Shown here piece by piece: positions 42,334-51,181 of a stretch of DNA of 51,329 nt (positions within the stretch are counted from its first letter, which is position 1; each line of letters opens with the position of its first letter). The stretch lies in contig DASWFO010000056.1 of the NCBI GenBank assembly GCA_036394195.1, positions 1 through 51,329 on the forward strand. The letters are read 5' to 3'. Position numbers and translations under genes: made by a program. Below the pieces are notes generated by a model. The model saw only the letters and a list, made by a program, of their open reading frames with translations. It made no database searches and had not been told where the DNA came from. This stretch comes from DATJPD01 sp036394195 (lineage in GTDB: Bacteria > Pseudomonadota > Alphaproteobacteria > CACIAM-22H2).

Positions 42334-42610
42334 ATCCGGGCTTGATCCGCGCTGCCGCGGATCCTTGATCGATATGTTTCCCCGATCTTTAAACCGAAAA
42401 AATTAAGGCACCGATAAAGTTGCCTAAAATTAGGGGCATTCCGGCAGCGGCGCGGCGGACGGGCCGCGAATTCTTGCGAATATGGAACTCGCCGGCGCGA
42501 GGTCCTTAAGTAGGGGGGCCACCATTACGGAAAATTAGTGACTACGCTGTCATAAATTCGCCAAGAGGTGCGGGCCGACCCGCACCAACGAATTAAAGAG
42601 AGCGCGGAAC
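42334..42610. other. Intergenic stretch between divergent sensor kinase and chemoreceptor genes
   Basis: No gene is seen. The part next to the chemoreceptor is AT-rich (about 42375-42440 and 42520-42600) and must hold the promoters of both divergent genes. I could not pick a sigma-28 or sigma-70 box with confidence. Confidence 0.3.
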
Positions 42611-44299
42611 ATGGACTGGTTCGCCAATCTTCGCACCGGTACGAAAATCTACGCGGTCGTCGGGCTTCTCTCGCTGGTGGCTGCGGTCATCGGCTGGATG
42701 GGAATCGACGCCATCCGCACCTATGACTCCCAGGTCCAGACGATTACGCAGGCCTCGAAACGCGCCGTGCTCGGTGAGCGCGTGAACTCGGCGATCCTCT
42801 CGGTGGTCATGGATTCCCGCGGCATCTACATGGCGCGCGACCGAGCCGAGGCCGAGAAGTTCGGCAAGCCGCTTCTCGAGATCCTGCGGGGCATGGAGAA
42901 GACCTTGGTGGAGTGGCGGGCGCTGTTGCCGCAAGATCAGGTCGCGGCGTTTGACAAAGCGGAGCGCAACGCGAGGCAATTCGTCCAATTCCGCACCGAG
43001 CTCGTCCGGCTCGGCCTCGAGGTGGGCAACCCGACGGCGCGGGAGTACGGCGATAACGACGCCAACCGCGCGAACCGCTCCGCCCTTAACAAGGAGATCC
43101 AGACGCTTGCGGACCTCAACAACAAGACCATCGCCGAGTTGTCGCAGAAGCTCGACCAATACTACGCCAGCCGGCTGCACATGATGATTGGCGTCGCCGC
43201 GGTCGGAATTCTCGGCTCCCTGCTGCTCGCGGTGTTTGTCTCGACGAAATTCATCCGCCGGCCGATCGGCGCGCTGACCCGCGTCATGAAGACGCTCGCG
43301 GGCGGCGACAGCACGGTGGCCATCCCGGGGACGACGCGCGGCGACGAGCTGGGCGACATGTCGCGCGCGGTCGAGGTGTTCAAGGAAAGCATGTTGAAAG
43401 CCGCAGAACTCGACCGAGTGAGGCGCGCCGACGAGGAGGCGAAAGTCGCGCGCAGCGCCGCGATCGCGACGTTGACCACGGAGTTCGGCGGCGAAATCGA
43501 CGGTGTCGTCCGCGAGCTGGCGGATGCCGCGACGGGGATGCAGACCGATGCCCAGGCGATGTCGACGACGGCCGAGGAGACCAATCGTCAGGCGGTTGCG
43601 GTGGCGTCCGCCTCCGAAGAGGCCTCGACCAATGTTCAGACGGTCGCTTCGGCCGCGGAAGAGCTCTCCGCCTCGATTGCCGAAATCAGCCGTCAGGTTA
43701 CCCAGTCGGCGCAGATCGCCAGCACGGCCGTCGACGAGGCGGCGCGCACCAATGCTTCGGTCGAAGGGCTTGCGTCCGCAGCCCAGAAGATCGGCGACGT
43801 GGTGAAGCTGATCAACGACATCGCCGGCCAGACGAACCTGCTGGCGCTGAACGCCACGATCGAAGCGGCACGCGCCGGCGAGGCCGGCAAGGGCTTTGCC
43901 GTCGTCGCGTCGGAAGTGAAAAGCCTGGCCACCCAGACCGCCAAGGCGACAGAGGACATCGCAGCCCAGGTCACCTCGATCCAGGCGGCGACCGGCGGCG
44001 CCGTGCAGGCGATCAAGGAGATCAGCGGCACGATCCGGCAGATCAGCGAGATCGCGACCACCATCGCGTCGGCCGTGGAAGAGCAGGGGGCGGCCACGAA
44101 GGAGATCGCCCGCAACGTGCAGCAAGCCTCAGCCGGCACCAATGAGGTCTCGGCGAACATTGCCGGCGTCACGCAGTCCGCCGGTGAGACCGGGCAAGTC
44201 GCGAGCCACGTGCTGGCGGCGGCCCAAAGCCTCAGCCAGCAGGCGGAAAGCCTGAATCAGCGGGTCAACCGCTTCCTGACCAAGATCCGCGCGTCCTGA
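42611..44299 (+). CDS. Methyl-accepting chemotaxis protein
   Basis: The 562-residue receptor has an N-terminal membrane helix (about 12-30), a periplasmic four-helix-bundle domain (35-190, with VNSAILSVVMDSRGIYMARD), a second helix (195-215), HAMP (215-270) and a long coiled-coil signalling domain. The hairpin tip reads IAGQTNLLALNATIEAARAG followed by EAGKGFAVVASEVKSLA, the highly conserved CheA/CheW binding region. No che genes are in the window. It is divergent from the Cache-domain kinase. Ligand unknown. Confidence 0.93.
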   Translation: MDWFANLRTGTKIYAVVGLLSLVAAVIGWMGIDAIRTYDSQVQTITQASKRAVLGERVNSAILSVVMDSRGIYMARDRAEAEKFGKPLLEILRGMEKTLVEWRALLPQDQVAAFDKAERNARQFVQFRTELVRLGLEVGNPTAREYGDNDANRANRSALNKEIQTLADLNNKTIAELSQKLDQYYASRLHMMIGVAAVGILGSLLLAVFVSTKFIRRPIGALTRVMKTLAGGDSTVAIPGTTRGDELGDMSRAVEVFKESMLKAAELDRVRRADEEAKVARSAAIATLTTEFGGEIDGVVRELADAATGMQTDAQAMSTTAEETNRQAVAVASASEEASTNVQTVASAAEELSASIAEISRQVTQSAQIASTAVDEAARTNASVEGLASAAQKIGDVVKLINDIAGQTNLLALNATIEAARAGEAGKGFAVVASEVKSLATQTAKATEDIAAQVTSIQAATGGAVQAIKEISGTIRQISEIATTIASAVEEQGAATKEIARNVQQASAGTNEVSANIAGVTQSAGETGQVASHVLAAAQSLSQQAESLNQRVNRFLTKIRAS

Positions 44300-44321
44300 T
44301 CGAAGCTACCGGGCGGCTGCC

Positions 44322-45293
44322 CTAGCGGCGCGCTGCCGCGGCGCGGCGGAGGCGATCGTTGATGGCGCGGCCGATGCCGTGGCTTGGGATCGGCGCCACT
44401 GCAATCGCGGTGAATTCCGCTCGATCGAGCGCCTGCAGCATCGCAAACAGATTGCTCGCCGCCTCGTCCAGGTCGCGCCCCCCGCTCAAATTGAGCATGG
44501 CGCCGTTGCGCGTCGCCGGCGGCGGCCGGCCGAACGCCAGATAGGCTTCGCCGGGGCGCGGCGCGGTCGCGTTGAGCCGCACGGCGCGGCGCGGGGCGTA
44601 GTGGCTGGGCAGAAGCCCGGGTGCGACCGGCCGCCGGCCCGCCAGGCCGGGCGCAGTCGCAATCGGTTTCAAGAGGCCGCGCAGCGCTTCGAGCGGCACA
44701 CCGCCGGGGCGGAGCAGGCGCGCCGGCGTTGCCGAGACATCGACAATCGTCGACTCCAGGCCGACGCGACAGGCGCCGCCGTCGAGCACCATGGCCACGC
44801 GACCGCCGAGCGAGGCGCGGACATGTCCGGCCCGGGTCGGGCTGACCCGGCCGGAGCGGTTGGCGCTGGGTGCGGCGAGCGGCCGTCCGGCACGGCGAAT
44901 AAGGGTCAGCGCCACGGGATCGGCCGGCATGCGCAACGCGACCGTGGGCAGGCCGCGGCCGAGCAGCCGCGAGAGGCGCGCTCCCGGCCGCCGCTTCAGA
45001 ACAAGCGTCAGCGGTCCCGGCCAGAATCGCCGCGCCAACCGCTCGGCCCGGGCATCGAAGACGGCGAGCCGCCGCGCGCTCGTCAGGTCCGCGACATGCA
45101 CGATGAGGGGATTGAACGGCGGCCGGCGCTTGGCCGCGTAGATCGCGGCGACCGCGCGGTCAGATGTCGCATCCGCACCGAGGCCATAGACGGTTTCGGT
45201 AGGAAACGAGACCAGCCGGCCGCGCCGGAGCAATGCCGCGGCGCGTCGCATAGCGGCGCGGGTCGGTTTCAGGGGACTGACGCGAAGGGCCAT
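44322..45293 (-). CDS. L-threonylcarbamoyladenylate synthase (Sua5/TsaC type)
   Basis: The enzyme makes threonylcarbamoyl-AMP from threonine, bicarbonate and ATP, the first step of the t6A modification of tRNAs. The 323 residues comprise a YrdC domain (about 10-200: GRLVSFPTETVYGLGADATS, IYAAKRRPPFNPLIVHV, APSANRSGRVSPT) and a C-terminal Sua5 domain (210-320, with PGLLPSHYAPRRAVRL). This two-domain form corresponds to Sua5/YwlC rather than the short TsaC. It is convergent with the chemoreceptor gene. A stem-loop lies upstream at 45346-45371. Confidence 0.93.
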   Translation of the reverse strand: MALRVSPLKPTRAAMRRAAALLRRGRLVSFPTETVYGLGADATSDRAVAAIYAAKRRPPFNPLIVHVADLTSARRLAVFDARAERLARRFWPGPLTLVLKRRPGARLSRLLGRGLPTVALRMPADPVALTLIRRAGRPLAAPSANRSGRVSPTRAGHVRASLGGRVAMVLDGGACRVGLESTIVDVSATPARLLRPGGVPLEALRGLLKPIATAPGLAGRRPVAPGLLPSHYAPRRAVRLNATAPRPGEAYLAFGRPPPATRNGAMLNLSGGRDLDEAASNLFAMLQALDRAEFTAIAVAPIPSHGIGRAINDRLRRAAAARR

Positions 45294-45611
45294 CGCGCCC
45301 GTCTAGCAACGAACCCGTGAAATGGAAAGAGGTACCGGAAGAAAAGAGCCGTCGCCCGAAGGCGGCGGCTCTGGGGTTTTTGCAGCGGAAACCAGACATC
45401 CGCGGAGGCCTGGGATCCGCAGTCACCGCAAACGCATTGCGGCGGCTTTAACGTGGCTGCGTGGCAGTCACGAGAGGAATGCTACGCCTGCAATATGCTC
45501 ACCGCAACACGCGGGCGGCGGAGGATAAGGACCGGTGAACCTTGCGATAGTGGCTCGTGGCGGTCACTATGCCAGGGTTGGGAGGCGCGGCGGCAACAGC
45601 GGAGAATTCTT
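45294..45611. other. Intergenic stretch between tsaC and the ParA-like gene
   Basis: The 318 bases hold the terminator-like hairpin at 45346-45381 and no convincing gene. Upstream open frames run into the ParA-like gene but lack a ribosome site. An unannotated small RNA ending or starting at the hairpin is possible but not shown. Confidence 0.3.
45346..45381. terminator. Terminator-like stem-loop
   Basis: GAGCCGTCGCC and GGCGGCGGCTC form an 11-base-pair stem with one G-U pair and a 4-base loop (CGAA on the plus strand, TTCG on the minus strand). The plus side is followed by a run of five Ts after TGGGG; the minus side is followed by TTTTCTT. It could end transcripts in either direction. Its position, outside the start of tsaC rather than behind a gene, is odd. 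Confidence 0.5.
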
Positions 45612-46259
45612 TTGACGGCCAGGATCTTCACGGTTGCCCAGCAGAAAGGCGGCGCCGGCAAAACGACTTTGGTGGCCCACCTTGCGGTATCGTGGAGCAG
45701 TCAGGGCCGGAGCGTGGCGCTGATCGATATCGATCCGCAGGGAAGCCTCAGCCTATGGGTTCAGCAGCGCCGGGGCGCCCAAAATGGCGAGGATCTCGGC
45801 TTCACGTTCTCCCAGATCACCGGATGGCGTCTGGCTGCGGAAGTCGACCGGCTGGCCCGCGAGCACGACGCAGTGCTGATCGATTCTCCGCCGCACGCCG
45901 CGACCGAGGCACGGATCGCGGTGCGGGCGGCCTCGCTGGTCATCGTCCCGGTTCAGCCGTCGCCGATGGATCTGTGGGCGACCAAGCCGACCCTGGAACT
46001 CGCGTGGTCCGAGCGCCGTCCGGTATTTCTTGTCGTGAACCGCATGCCGGCGCGCTCGCGGCTCGCCACCGACATGGTCGAGAAGCTCACCGCCCTCAAC
46101 ATCGGGGTGGCCCGCTCGACGCTCGGCAATCGCGTCGCATTTGCGGAGACATTGGCGTTCGGCAAGGGGGTCTCGGAAGTTGAGCCCGGTTCGCCCGCGG
46201 CCCAGGAAATCTCGGCACTCGGCCAGGAAATCTGGGACCACACCGCCGGCAGCCCCTGA
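45612..46259 (+). CDS. ParA-like ATPase, orphan
   Basis: The 215-residue protein has the deviant Walker A box KGGAGKTT (12-19), typical of ParA/MinD ATPases, and DIDPQGSLSLW (about 41-51). DSPPHAATE is the Walker B region, and LVVNRMP completes the site. It has no N-terminal DNA-binding domain and no ParB partner beside it, so it resembles the short orphan ParA proteins that position plasmids or protein assemblies. The start is TTG 45612 with GGAG seven bases upstream; a long N-terminal extension in the same frame has no support. It is convergent with the sigma factor gene. Confidence 0.85.
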   Translation: MTARIFTVAQQKGGAGKTTLVAHLAVSWSSQGRSVALIDIDPQGSLSLWVQQRRGAQNGEDLGFTFSQITGWRLAAEVDRLAREHDAVLIDSPPHAATEARIAVRAASLVIVPVQPSPMDLWATKPTLELAWSERRPVFLVVNRMPARSRLATDMVEKLTALNIGVARSTLGNRVAFAETLAFGKGVSEVEPGSPAAQEISALGQEIWDHTAGSP

Positions 46260-46271
46260 CCGAAAAGCCTC

Positions 46272-47171
46272 TCAACCCAGCGCGATGAATTCGGCGCCCT
46301 CGGCCGCATAGCGGGCGTAGCGGAAATCGCGGATGGCGACGACCCGGTCCTCCGTCCAGTCCAGCAGCACGAAATATCTCGGCTTTCCGGAGACGTCGTC
46401 CGGGTCGCGGACGAGGACGGCGGGGTGACGGTCCACGAGGCCCGGAACCAGCTGCCAGTCGTGAACCCGGGAATAATTGTGAAAGTAGTTGCCCACCTCG
46501 GAGCGGCCGCTGAGCCGCAGCCGGTTGACGAGTTCCAGCCGGACCTCGTCGGCGAGCATGTCGCGGAGCGTGTCGAAGTCGCGCGCATTGAATCGCTCGA
46601 CATACCGGGCCAGACGGAGGCGCTCCGGGCCGTCGAGGACAGGAACCGGCTGATCGTCGGGCTCCTTCGCGAATTCGCGAAGCTGCGTGCGACCCCGATG
46701 CAGCGCAGCCTTCACCGCGGGAAGGGTGCTGTTCATGATCCCGCCGATTTCCTGGGCGGTGTAGCCCAGGACATCCATCAAAATGACGCTGCTGCGTTGG
46801 GCGACCGGAAGGCGCATGAAGGTGCGGAGGCTGACGGCCGCGATATCGCGATCGTCCGCGGCGGCCCCGGGGTCGGCGATCATGTCCAGCTCCTGGTCGG
46901 CGTGACGCGCGTCGTGCCGGGCGCGGCGGCGCAGAAAATCCAATGCCGCGTTGTGGGCGATGCGGAACATCCACCCCTCCTGGTTAGCGACTTGGCCGGT
47001 CCCGGGAAACGCCGCGATGGCCTTGATCAGAGCTTCCTGGACGACGTCTTCCCCGTCGACAACCGAGCCGGTCATGCGGGCACAATAGCGATGCAGCTTC
47101 GGCCGCAACTCACCGAGCAGCCGGTTGAACGCGTCCCGCGGCTCGGAATTGCCGGTGGTGGTCTCGTTCAT
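46272..47171 (-). CDS. ECF-type sigma factor with SnoaL-like C-terminal domain
   Basis: The 299-residue protein has sigma region 2 (about 18-90, with DGEDVVQEALIKAI and NQEGWMFRIAHNAALDFLRR), region 4 (about 110-165, with LPVAQRSSVILMDVLGYTAQ and a helix-turn-helix), and a C-terminal SnoaL/NTF2-like domain (180-295). This layout matches ECF groups such as SigJ/ECF41, where the extra domain regulates the sigma factor in place of an anti-sigma factor. The classical ECF41 partner is often a carboxymuconolactone decarboxylase or oxidoreductase; none lies here. The small protein at 47213-47521 lies 41 bases upstream on the same strand. Confidence 0.88.
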   Translation of the reverse strand: MNETTTGNSEPRDAFNRLLGELRPKLHRYCARMTGSVVDGEDVVQEALIKAIAAFPGTGQVANQEGWMFRIAHNAALDFLRRRARHDARHADQELDMIADPGAAADDRDIAAVSLRTFMRLPVAQRSSVILMDVLGYTAQEIGGIMNSTLPAVKAALHRGRTQLREFAKEPDDQPVPVLDGPERLRLARYVERFNARDFDTLRDMLADEVRLELVNRLRLSGRSEVGNYFHNYSRVHDWQLVPGLVDRHPAVLVRDPDDVSGKPRYFVLLDWTEDRVVAIRDFRYARYAAEGAEFIALG

Positions 47172-47212
47172 GCGCCTCCTAGCGTGACGCCAGAAACGGA
47201 AGCATAGCGCCG

Positions 47213-47521
47213 TTACTGTTCATCGAGCATGCGATAATTCCCGATGACGGTCGGCTCTACGGCCTGCGGCGCTTCGATGCAGCGGTCCTTGACCCCGCTT
47301 TGAAACGTGCGAAACGCCTCCAGCGTGACGATAGGGTTGCCGCTGTCGCCATCCTCGGCCGCGGCAAAATGGATGAAGGTACCGTCGGCGAGCTTCAGCG
47401 CGGCATATCGCACGCCCGGCGGCGCCTTTAAGCGCAATTCCTGAAAAACGCTTTCGATCAAGCGCTGATTCTCGTCCGTCCGATCGGGCTTGGTCCTGTA
47501 GCGCACGAGGGTGCGTTTCAT
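47213..47521 (-). CDS. Small conserved hypothetical protein
   Basis: The 102-residue protein starts MKRTLVRYRTKPDRTDENQR, followed by LIESVFQELRLKAPPGVRYA and a strand-rich end. The fold looks like a dimeric ferredoxin-like alpha/beta barrel of the ABM type; this is an impression. AGGAGT upstream fixes ATG 47521; the frame is open further upstream to 47794 without support. It is upstream of the SnoaL-tailed sigma factor on the same strand, so the two may be co-transcribed. It is divergent from the MFS exporter. Confidence 0.75.
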   Translation of the reverse strand: MKRTLVRYRTKPDRTDENQRLIESVFQELRLKAPPGVRYAALKLADGTFIHFAAAEDGDSGNPIVTLEAFRTFQSGVKDRCIEAPQAVEPTVIGNYRMLDEQ

Positions 47522-47684
47522 GAGCTCACTCCTATTCAGAGGCGGATGATGGCCGCCCTCTCCTAGACGTTCCGGGACTCCAAAAGGATTCGGCAGACCG
47601 AAGAAATTCCGGGCCGCGAATCCTTTGGGCATGCCGGTTCGTCTTGGGGACACACCATACCTAGCTGTGATGGGAGATCGAACC

Positions 47685-49091
47685 ATGACTGAGACGGGCA
47701 ACAAGGCAATGAAATCCTGGGTCCTGGCGCTGACCTCGGCCGGGTCGTTTATGGCCGTGCTCGACGCCATGGTCGTCGCGACGGTCTTGGGCACGATTCG
47801 GGTGGACCTTGGCGCCTCAATCGAGACGCTGGAATGGACGATGAACGCCTACAATCTGAGCTTCGCGGTGCTGCTGCTCACCGGTGCGGCTCTCGGCGAC
47901 CGGTTCGGCCGCCGGCGTATCTTCATCCTCGGCGTCGGCGTGTTTGTCGCGGCATCGGTCGCGTGTGCGCTGGCGGGAAGTGCGGCTTGGTTGATCGCGG
48001 CGCGAACCCTTCAGGGGGCCGGGGCCGCGCTCGTGATGCCGTTGGCCATGGCGCTCCTGAGTGCGGCGTTCCCGCCGGAGGAGCGCGCCAAGGCGTTGGG
48101 GATCTTCAGCGGCGTCACGGGGCTGGCCCTCATTATCGGTCCGGTGGTCGGTGGTGCCATCGCCCAGGGTGCGCCCTGGCAGTGGATTTTTTGGATCAAT
48201 CTCCCGATCGGACTCGTCCTCGTTCCGCTTGCGTACCGTCGTATCCCGGAAAGCTTCGGACCTCCTGCCGCGTTCGATGTCCCAGGCATAGCCCTCGTGA
48301 CGGGTGCCGCCCTCGGCTTGGTGTGGGGGGTGATGCGCGGCAATGAGACGGGGTGGACGAGTGCGGAGGTCGTCGCCGCATTGGCCGCCGGGCTCGCGCT
48401 CGCCATCGGGTTCGTGGCCTGGGAGCGGCGCGCCCGCGATCCCATGGTCCCGATGCGGCTCTTCCGCCAGCGCGCCTTCTCGTCCGGGATCGGTGCGAAT
48501 TACCTGTTCTGCGCCGGGATGTACGGCGTCCTGTTCCTGCTGCCCCAGTTCCTTCAGACAGCCCAGGGCCACGGGCCGCTCGCCGCGGGCTTGCGGCTGC
48601 TTCCCTGGACCGCGACGCTGTTCGTGGTCGCTCCCATTGCCGGCCGCGTGGTGAACCGCATCGGCGAGCGGCGGCTGATCGTTGTCGGACTCACGCTGCA
48701 GGCGGCGGGAATGGCCTGGATCGCCGCCCTCGCAGCCCCCGATTTGGCCTACGACCGGCTCGTCATACCCCTGATCATCGCCGGAGCCGGCGTGTCGATG
48801 GCGATGCCCGCGGCGCAGAACGCCGTCTTGAGCGCCGTCGCCAGACCGGAGGTCGGCAAAGCGTCCGGCGTGTTCAACATGTTCCGTTTCCTCGGCGGCG
48901 TCTCCGGTATCGCCATCGTCGTGGCGGTGTTCGCCGGCACCGGCGGCTTTACCTCGCCGCAGGCGTTCAGTACCGGCTTCTCGTCCTCGGTGGCTGTCTG
49001 CGCCGTCTTGTCGCTCCTGGGCGCTGCCGCCGGACTGTGGCAACCCGAACGGCGGGAGACAGCCTTGGCGACGGCCAACGCGAAAGCCTGA
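47685..49091 (+). CDS. MFS transporter, DHA2 (EmrB/QacA) family
   Basis: The 468-residue membrane protein has about 14 helices. Signatures are LDAMVVATVLGTIRVDLGAS (motif D1), GDRFGRRRIF (motif A), RTLQGAGAALVMPLAMALLS (motif B), and GPVVGGAIAQGAPWQWIFWI (motif C). Family members expel drugs or toxic metabolites using the proton gradient. GGGAG lies eight bases before ATG 47685; in-frame starts at 47625 and 47670 are less likely. No membrane fusion protein is adjacent, so it probably acts alone in the inner membrane. It is divergent from the 102-residue protein and sigma factor. Confidence 0.88.
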   Translation: MTETGNKAMKSWVLALTSAGSFMAVLDAMVVATVLGTIRVDLGASIETLEWTMNAYNLSFAVLLLTGAALGDRFGRRRIFILGVGVFVAASVACALAGSAAWLIAARTLQGAGAALVMPLAMALLSAAFPPEERAKALGIFSGVTGLALIIGPVVGGAIAQGAPWQWIFWINLPIGLVLVPLAYRRIPESFGPPAAFDVPGIALVTGAALGLVWGVMRGNETGWTSAEVVAALAAGLALAIGFVAWERRARDPMVPMRLFRQRAFSSGIGANYLFCAGMYGVLFLLPQFLQTAQGHGPLAAGLRLLPWTATLFVVAPIAGRVVNRIGERRLIVVGLTLQAAGMAWIAALAAPDLAYDRLVIPLIIAGAGVSMAMPAAQNAVLSAVARPEVGKASGVFNMFRFLGGVSGIAIVVAVFAGTGGFTSPQAFSTGFSSSVAVCAVLSLLGAAAGLWQPERRETALATANAKA

Positions 49092-49115
49092 GGAGGCCTG
49101 CGTGCAATAACAGCC

Positions 49116-49895
49116 TCAGGCCGCACCCCACGCGACGAAGTCCGGATTGCGCAAGCCCGGCTTGCCGTAAAGCAGCGGGGCGCCGGCCAGGGTCTCGATA
49201 TGTCCGCCCGCGGCATTGAGGACGGCGTGGCCGGCGGCGGTGTCCCATTCCATGGTCGGCCCGAAGCGCGGATAGATGTCCGCTTCGCCTTGCGCCAGCA
49301 GACCGAACTTGAGCGCGCTGCCGGATTGCCGCCGCGCCGCGATCTTATGCTCGCCGAGGAACGCATCGAGCGCGGCGCGATCACCATGGCTGCGGCTCTC
49401 GAGCGCCACCATGCCAGCGGGGGGCGGACGGCGGGCATGGATCGCGATGGCGGGCTCGTCGCGACGCTGCATCATCGCGGTTCCAGGGGCTGCCCCCCAC
49501 CAGGTCAATCCCACCGCCGGCGCATGCACCACGCCCAAGATCGGGCGGCGGTCGCTCACCAGGGCGATGTTGATCGAAAACTCGCCGTTGCGCGACGCAA
49601 ACTCACGCGTGCCGTCCAGGGGATCGACGAGCCAGAACAGCGGCTGCGCGTGCCAGTCGCCGACGCCGGCTTGCGAGATCGCCTCCTCCGAAGCGGCGGG
49701 GATATCGGGGGTGAGCTCGCTCAGTCGGCGCAGGATCAGCTGTTCCGACCGCTCGTCGGCAACCGTCACCGGGCTGGCGTCGGCCTTGGCGCGGACGGCG
49801 AAATTTCCCCCATAGACCTGCATGACGGTGTCTCCCGCCTGGCGCGACAGGGAGACGATCTCGGGCAATAGCGACTTTGGGTCCGGCGCTGTCAC
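49116..49895 (-). CDS. cysQ: 3'(2'),5'-bisphosphate nucleotidase
   Basis: CysQ removes the 3' phosphate of PAP, a by-product of sulfate assimilation. The 259-residue protein is of the inositol-monophosphatase fold. Metal ligands are in PVTVADERSEQ (Asp47), ASEEA (Glu70/71), LVDPLDGTREF (Asp91, Asp94), and EWDTAAGHAVL near residue 215. The TREF after DG, followed by NGEFSINIALV, favours CysQ over inositol monophosphatase. It overlaps the amidase gene by 4 bases. Confidence 0.88.
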   Translation of the reverse strand: MTAPDPKSLLPEIVSLSRQAGDTVMQVYGGNFAVRAKADASPVTVADERSEQLILRRLSELTPDIPAASEEAISQAGVGDWHAQPLFWLVDPLDGTREFASRNGEFSINIALVSDRRPILGVVHAPAVGLTWWGAAPGTAMMQRRDEPAIAIHARRPPPAGMVALESRSHGDRAALDAFLGEHKIAARRQSGSALKFGLLAQGEADIYPRFGPTMEWDTAAGHAVLNAAGGHIETLAGAPLLYGKPGLRNPDFVAWGAA

Positions 49896-51181
49896 GCCAG
49901 CGCCTCGGAGAACGTCCGGCCCAGCTGCAGGAGGCCGAGATCCCCGTCAAATGCGCCTATGAACTGAACGCCGACCGGCAGCCCGTTGGGTCCTTTCGTG
50001 GCGGTCAGGTTGAGCGTCGGCACGTGCAAGAGCGCCCACAAACGGCTGAAGATCGGATCGCCGGTCGAGCCGAGGCCGGCCGGAGCTTCGCCGGGTGCCG
50101 CCGGCGCCATCAGCGCATCAAAGCGACCGATCAGAGCCGCGAATTCCTGCTGTGCGCGCGCCATCGCCCGCCGTGCGTCGAGATAGTCCCCCGGCGGCCG
50201 GCGCCAGCCGGCCTCCACCATCGCCTTCAAGCCCGGGCTGAGCTTGCTCGCCCGTGGCGGCTCGGCCTCATACGCCAGGTTGCGCGTCCCCTCGTATTCG
50301 AGAATGACTTTGTGGGTCTCCTGAAGCGTGTCGAACCAGCCCGGGAGCTCGACCGATTCGAGCGCCACGCCGGCCGCCGCCAGTTTGCGGCCGGCCAGGC
50401 CGAGCGCGTCGCGCGCCTCGGGCGCTGCCGCACTCCAGTACGGTGTTTGGCAGACGCCAACCCGCGGATGTTTCGGCGCCGGTGCGACCGTTGGCGCATC
50501 GCCGGCCTGCAAAGCGCGCCACATCAACAGCGCGTCGTCGACGGTCCGGGTGAACGTGCCGAGGGTGTCGAAGCTCCAGGCGAACGGCTTGATGCCGGCG
50601 ATCGGGTAGGTGCCGAAGCTCGGCTTGAAGCCGACCACGCCGCAGAACGCGGCGGGCCGGGTGATCGACGCGGCGGTCTGCGTGCCGAACGCCAGCGGGG
50701 CGTGGAAATCGGCGACGGCCGCGGCCGAGCCGCTGGAGGAGCCGCCAGGCGTGTGTTTCGGGTTGTGCGGATTGGTCGTCTTGTTCGGCTGAAACGCGGC
50801 GAACTCTGTGGTGACGGTCTTGCCGAGAATGATCCCGCCGGCGCGGCGGACCAGGGCCACGCAGGCGGCGTCGATGGTCGGCCGATGGCCGGCATAGATC
50901 GGCGACCCGTACTCCGTCGGCAGGTCCGCGGTGTCGATGATGTCCTTGATCGCGACCGGCACGCCGTGCAGCGGCCCGCGCGGCGGCTCGGCATCGCGCG
51001 CCTTCGCCTGCGCCAGCACCTGCGCCCGGTCGATATGCTCCCATGCCTTGACCACGGGCTCGCGCTCATCGATGTGGACGAGGCAGGCTTCGGCCAGCGC
51101 GGTCGCACTCAGCTTGCCGGCGGCAATGGCGGCTGCGGCGGCGCTGGCGGAAAGCTCGTTGGGCGCCATCACGGCATTCAC
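49892..51181 (-). CDS. Amidase signature family protein
   Basis: The 429-residue enzyme has the Ser-cisSer-Lys triad of amidase signature enzymes: Lys79 in PVAIKDIID, the cis-Ser in TPGGSSSGSAAAV (148-150), and the nucleophile Ser172 in GTQTAASITRPA. It hydrolyses an unknown amide. GTG 51181 overlaps the stop of the upstream molybdenum hydroxylase gene (GTGA); ATG 51169 is a possible alternative. Pairing with a molybdenum hydroxylase suggests degradation of an N-containing ring compound; this is inference. Confidence 0.88.
   Translation of the reverse strand: MNAVMAPNELSASAAAAAIAAGKLSATALAEACLVHIDEREPVVKAWEHIDRAQVLAQAKARDAEPPRGPLHGVPVAIKDIIDTADLPTEYGSPIYAGHRPTIDAACVALVRRAGGIILGKTVTTEFAAFQPNKTTNPHNPKHTPGGSSSGSAAAVADFHAPLAFGTQTAASITRPAAFCGVVGFKPSFGTYPIAGIKPFAWSFDTLGTFTRTVDDALLMWRALQAGDAPTVAPAPKHPRVGVCQTPYWSAAAPEARDALGLAGRKLAAAGVALESVELPGWFDTLQETHKVILEYEGTRNLAYEAEPPRASKLSPGLKAMVEAGWRRPPGDYLDARRAMARAQQEFAALIGRFDALMAPAAPGEAPAGLGSTGDPIFSRLWALLHVPTLNLTATKGPNGLPVGVQFIGAFDGDLGLLQLGRTFSEALA

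Noticed and set aside
42293..42345. End of the plus-strand frame opposite the Cache kinase (39895-42345)
   Set aside because: The 816-codon frame is a shadow of the kinase gene with no domain or ribosome site.
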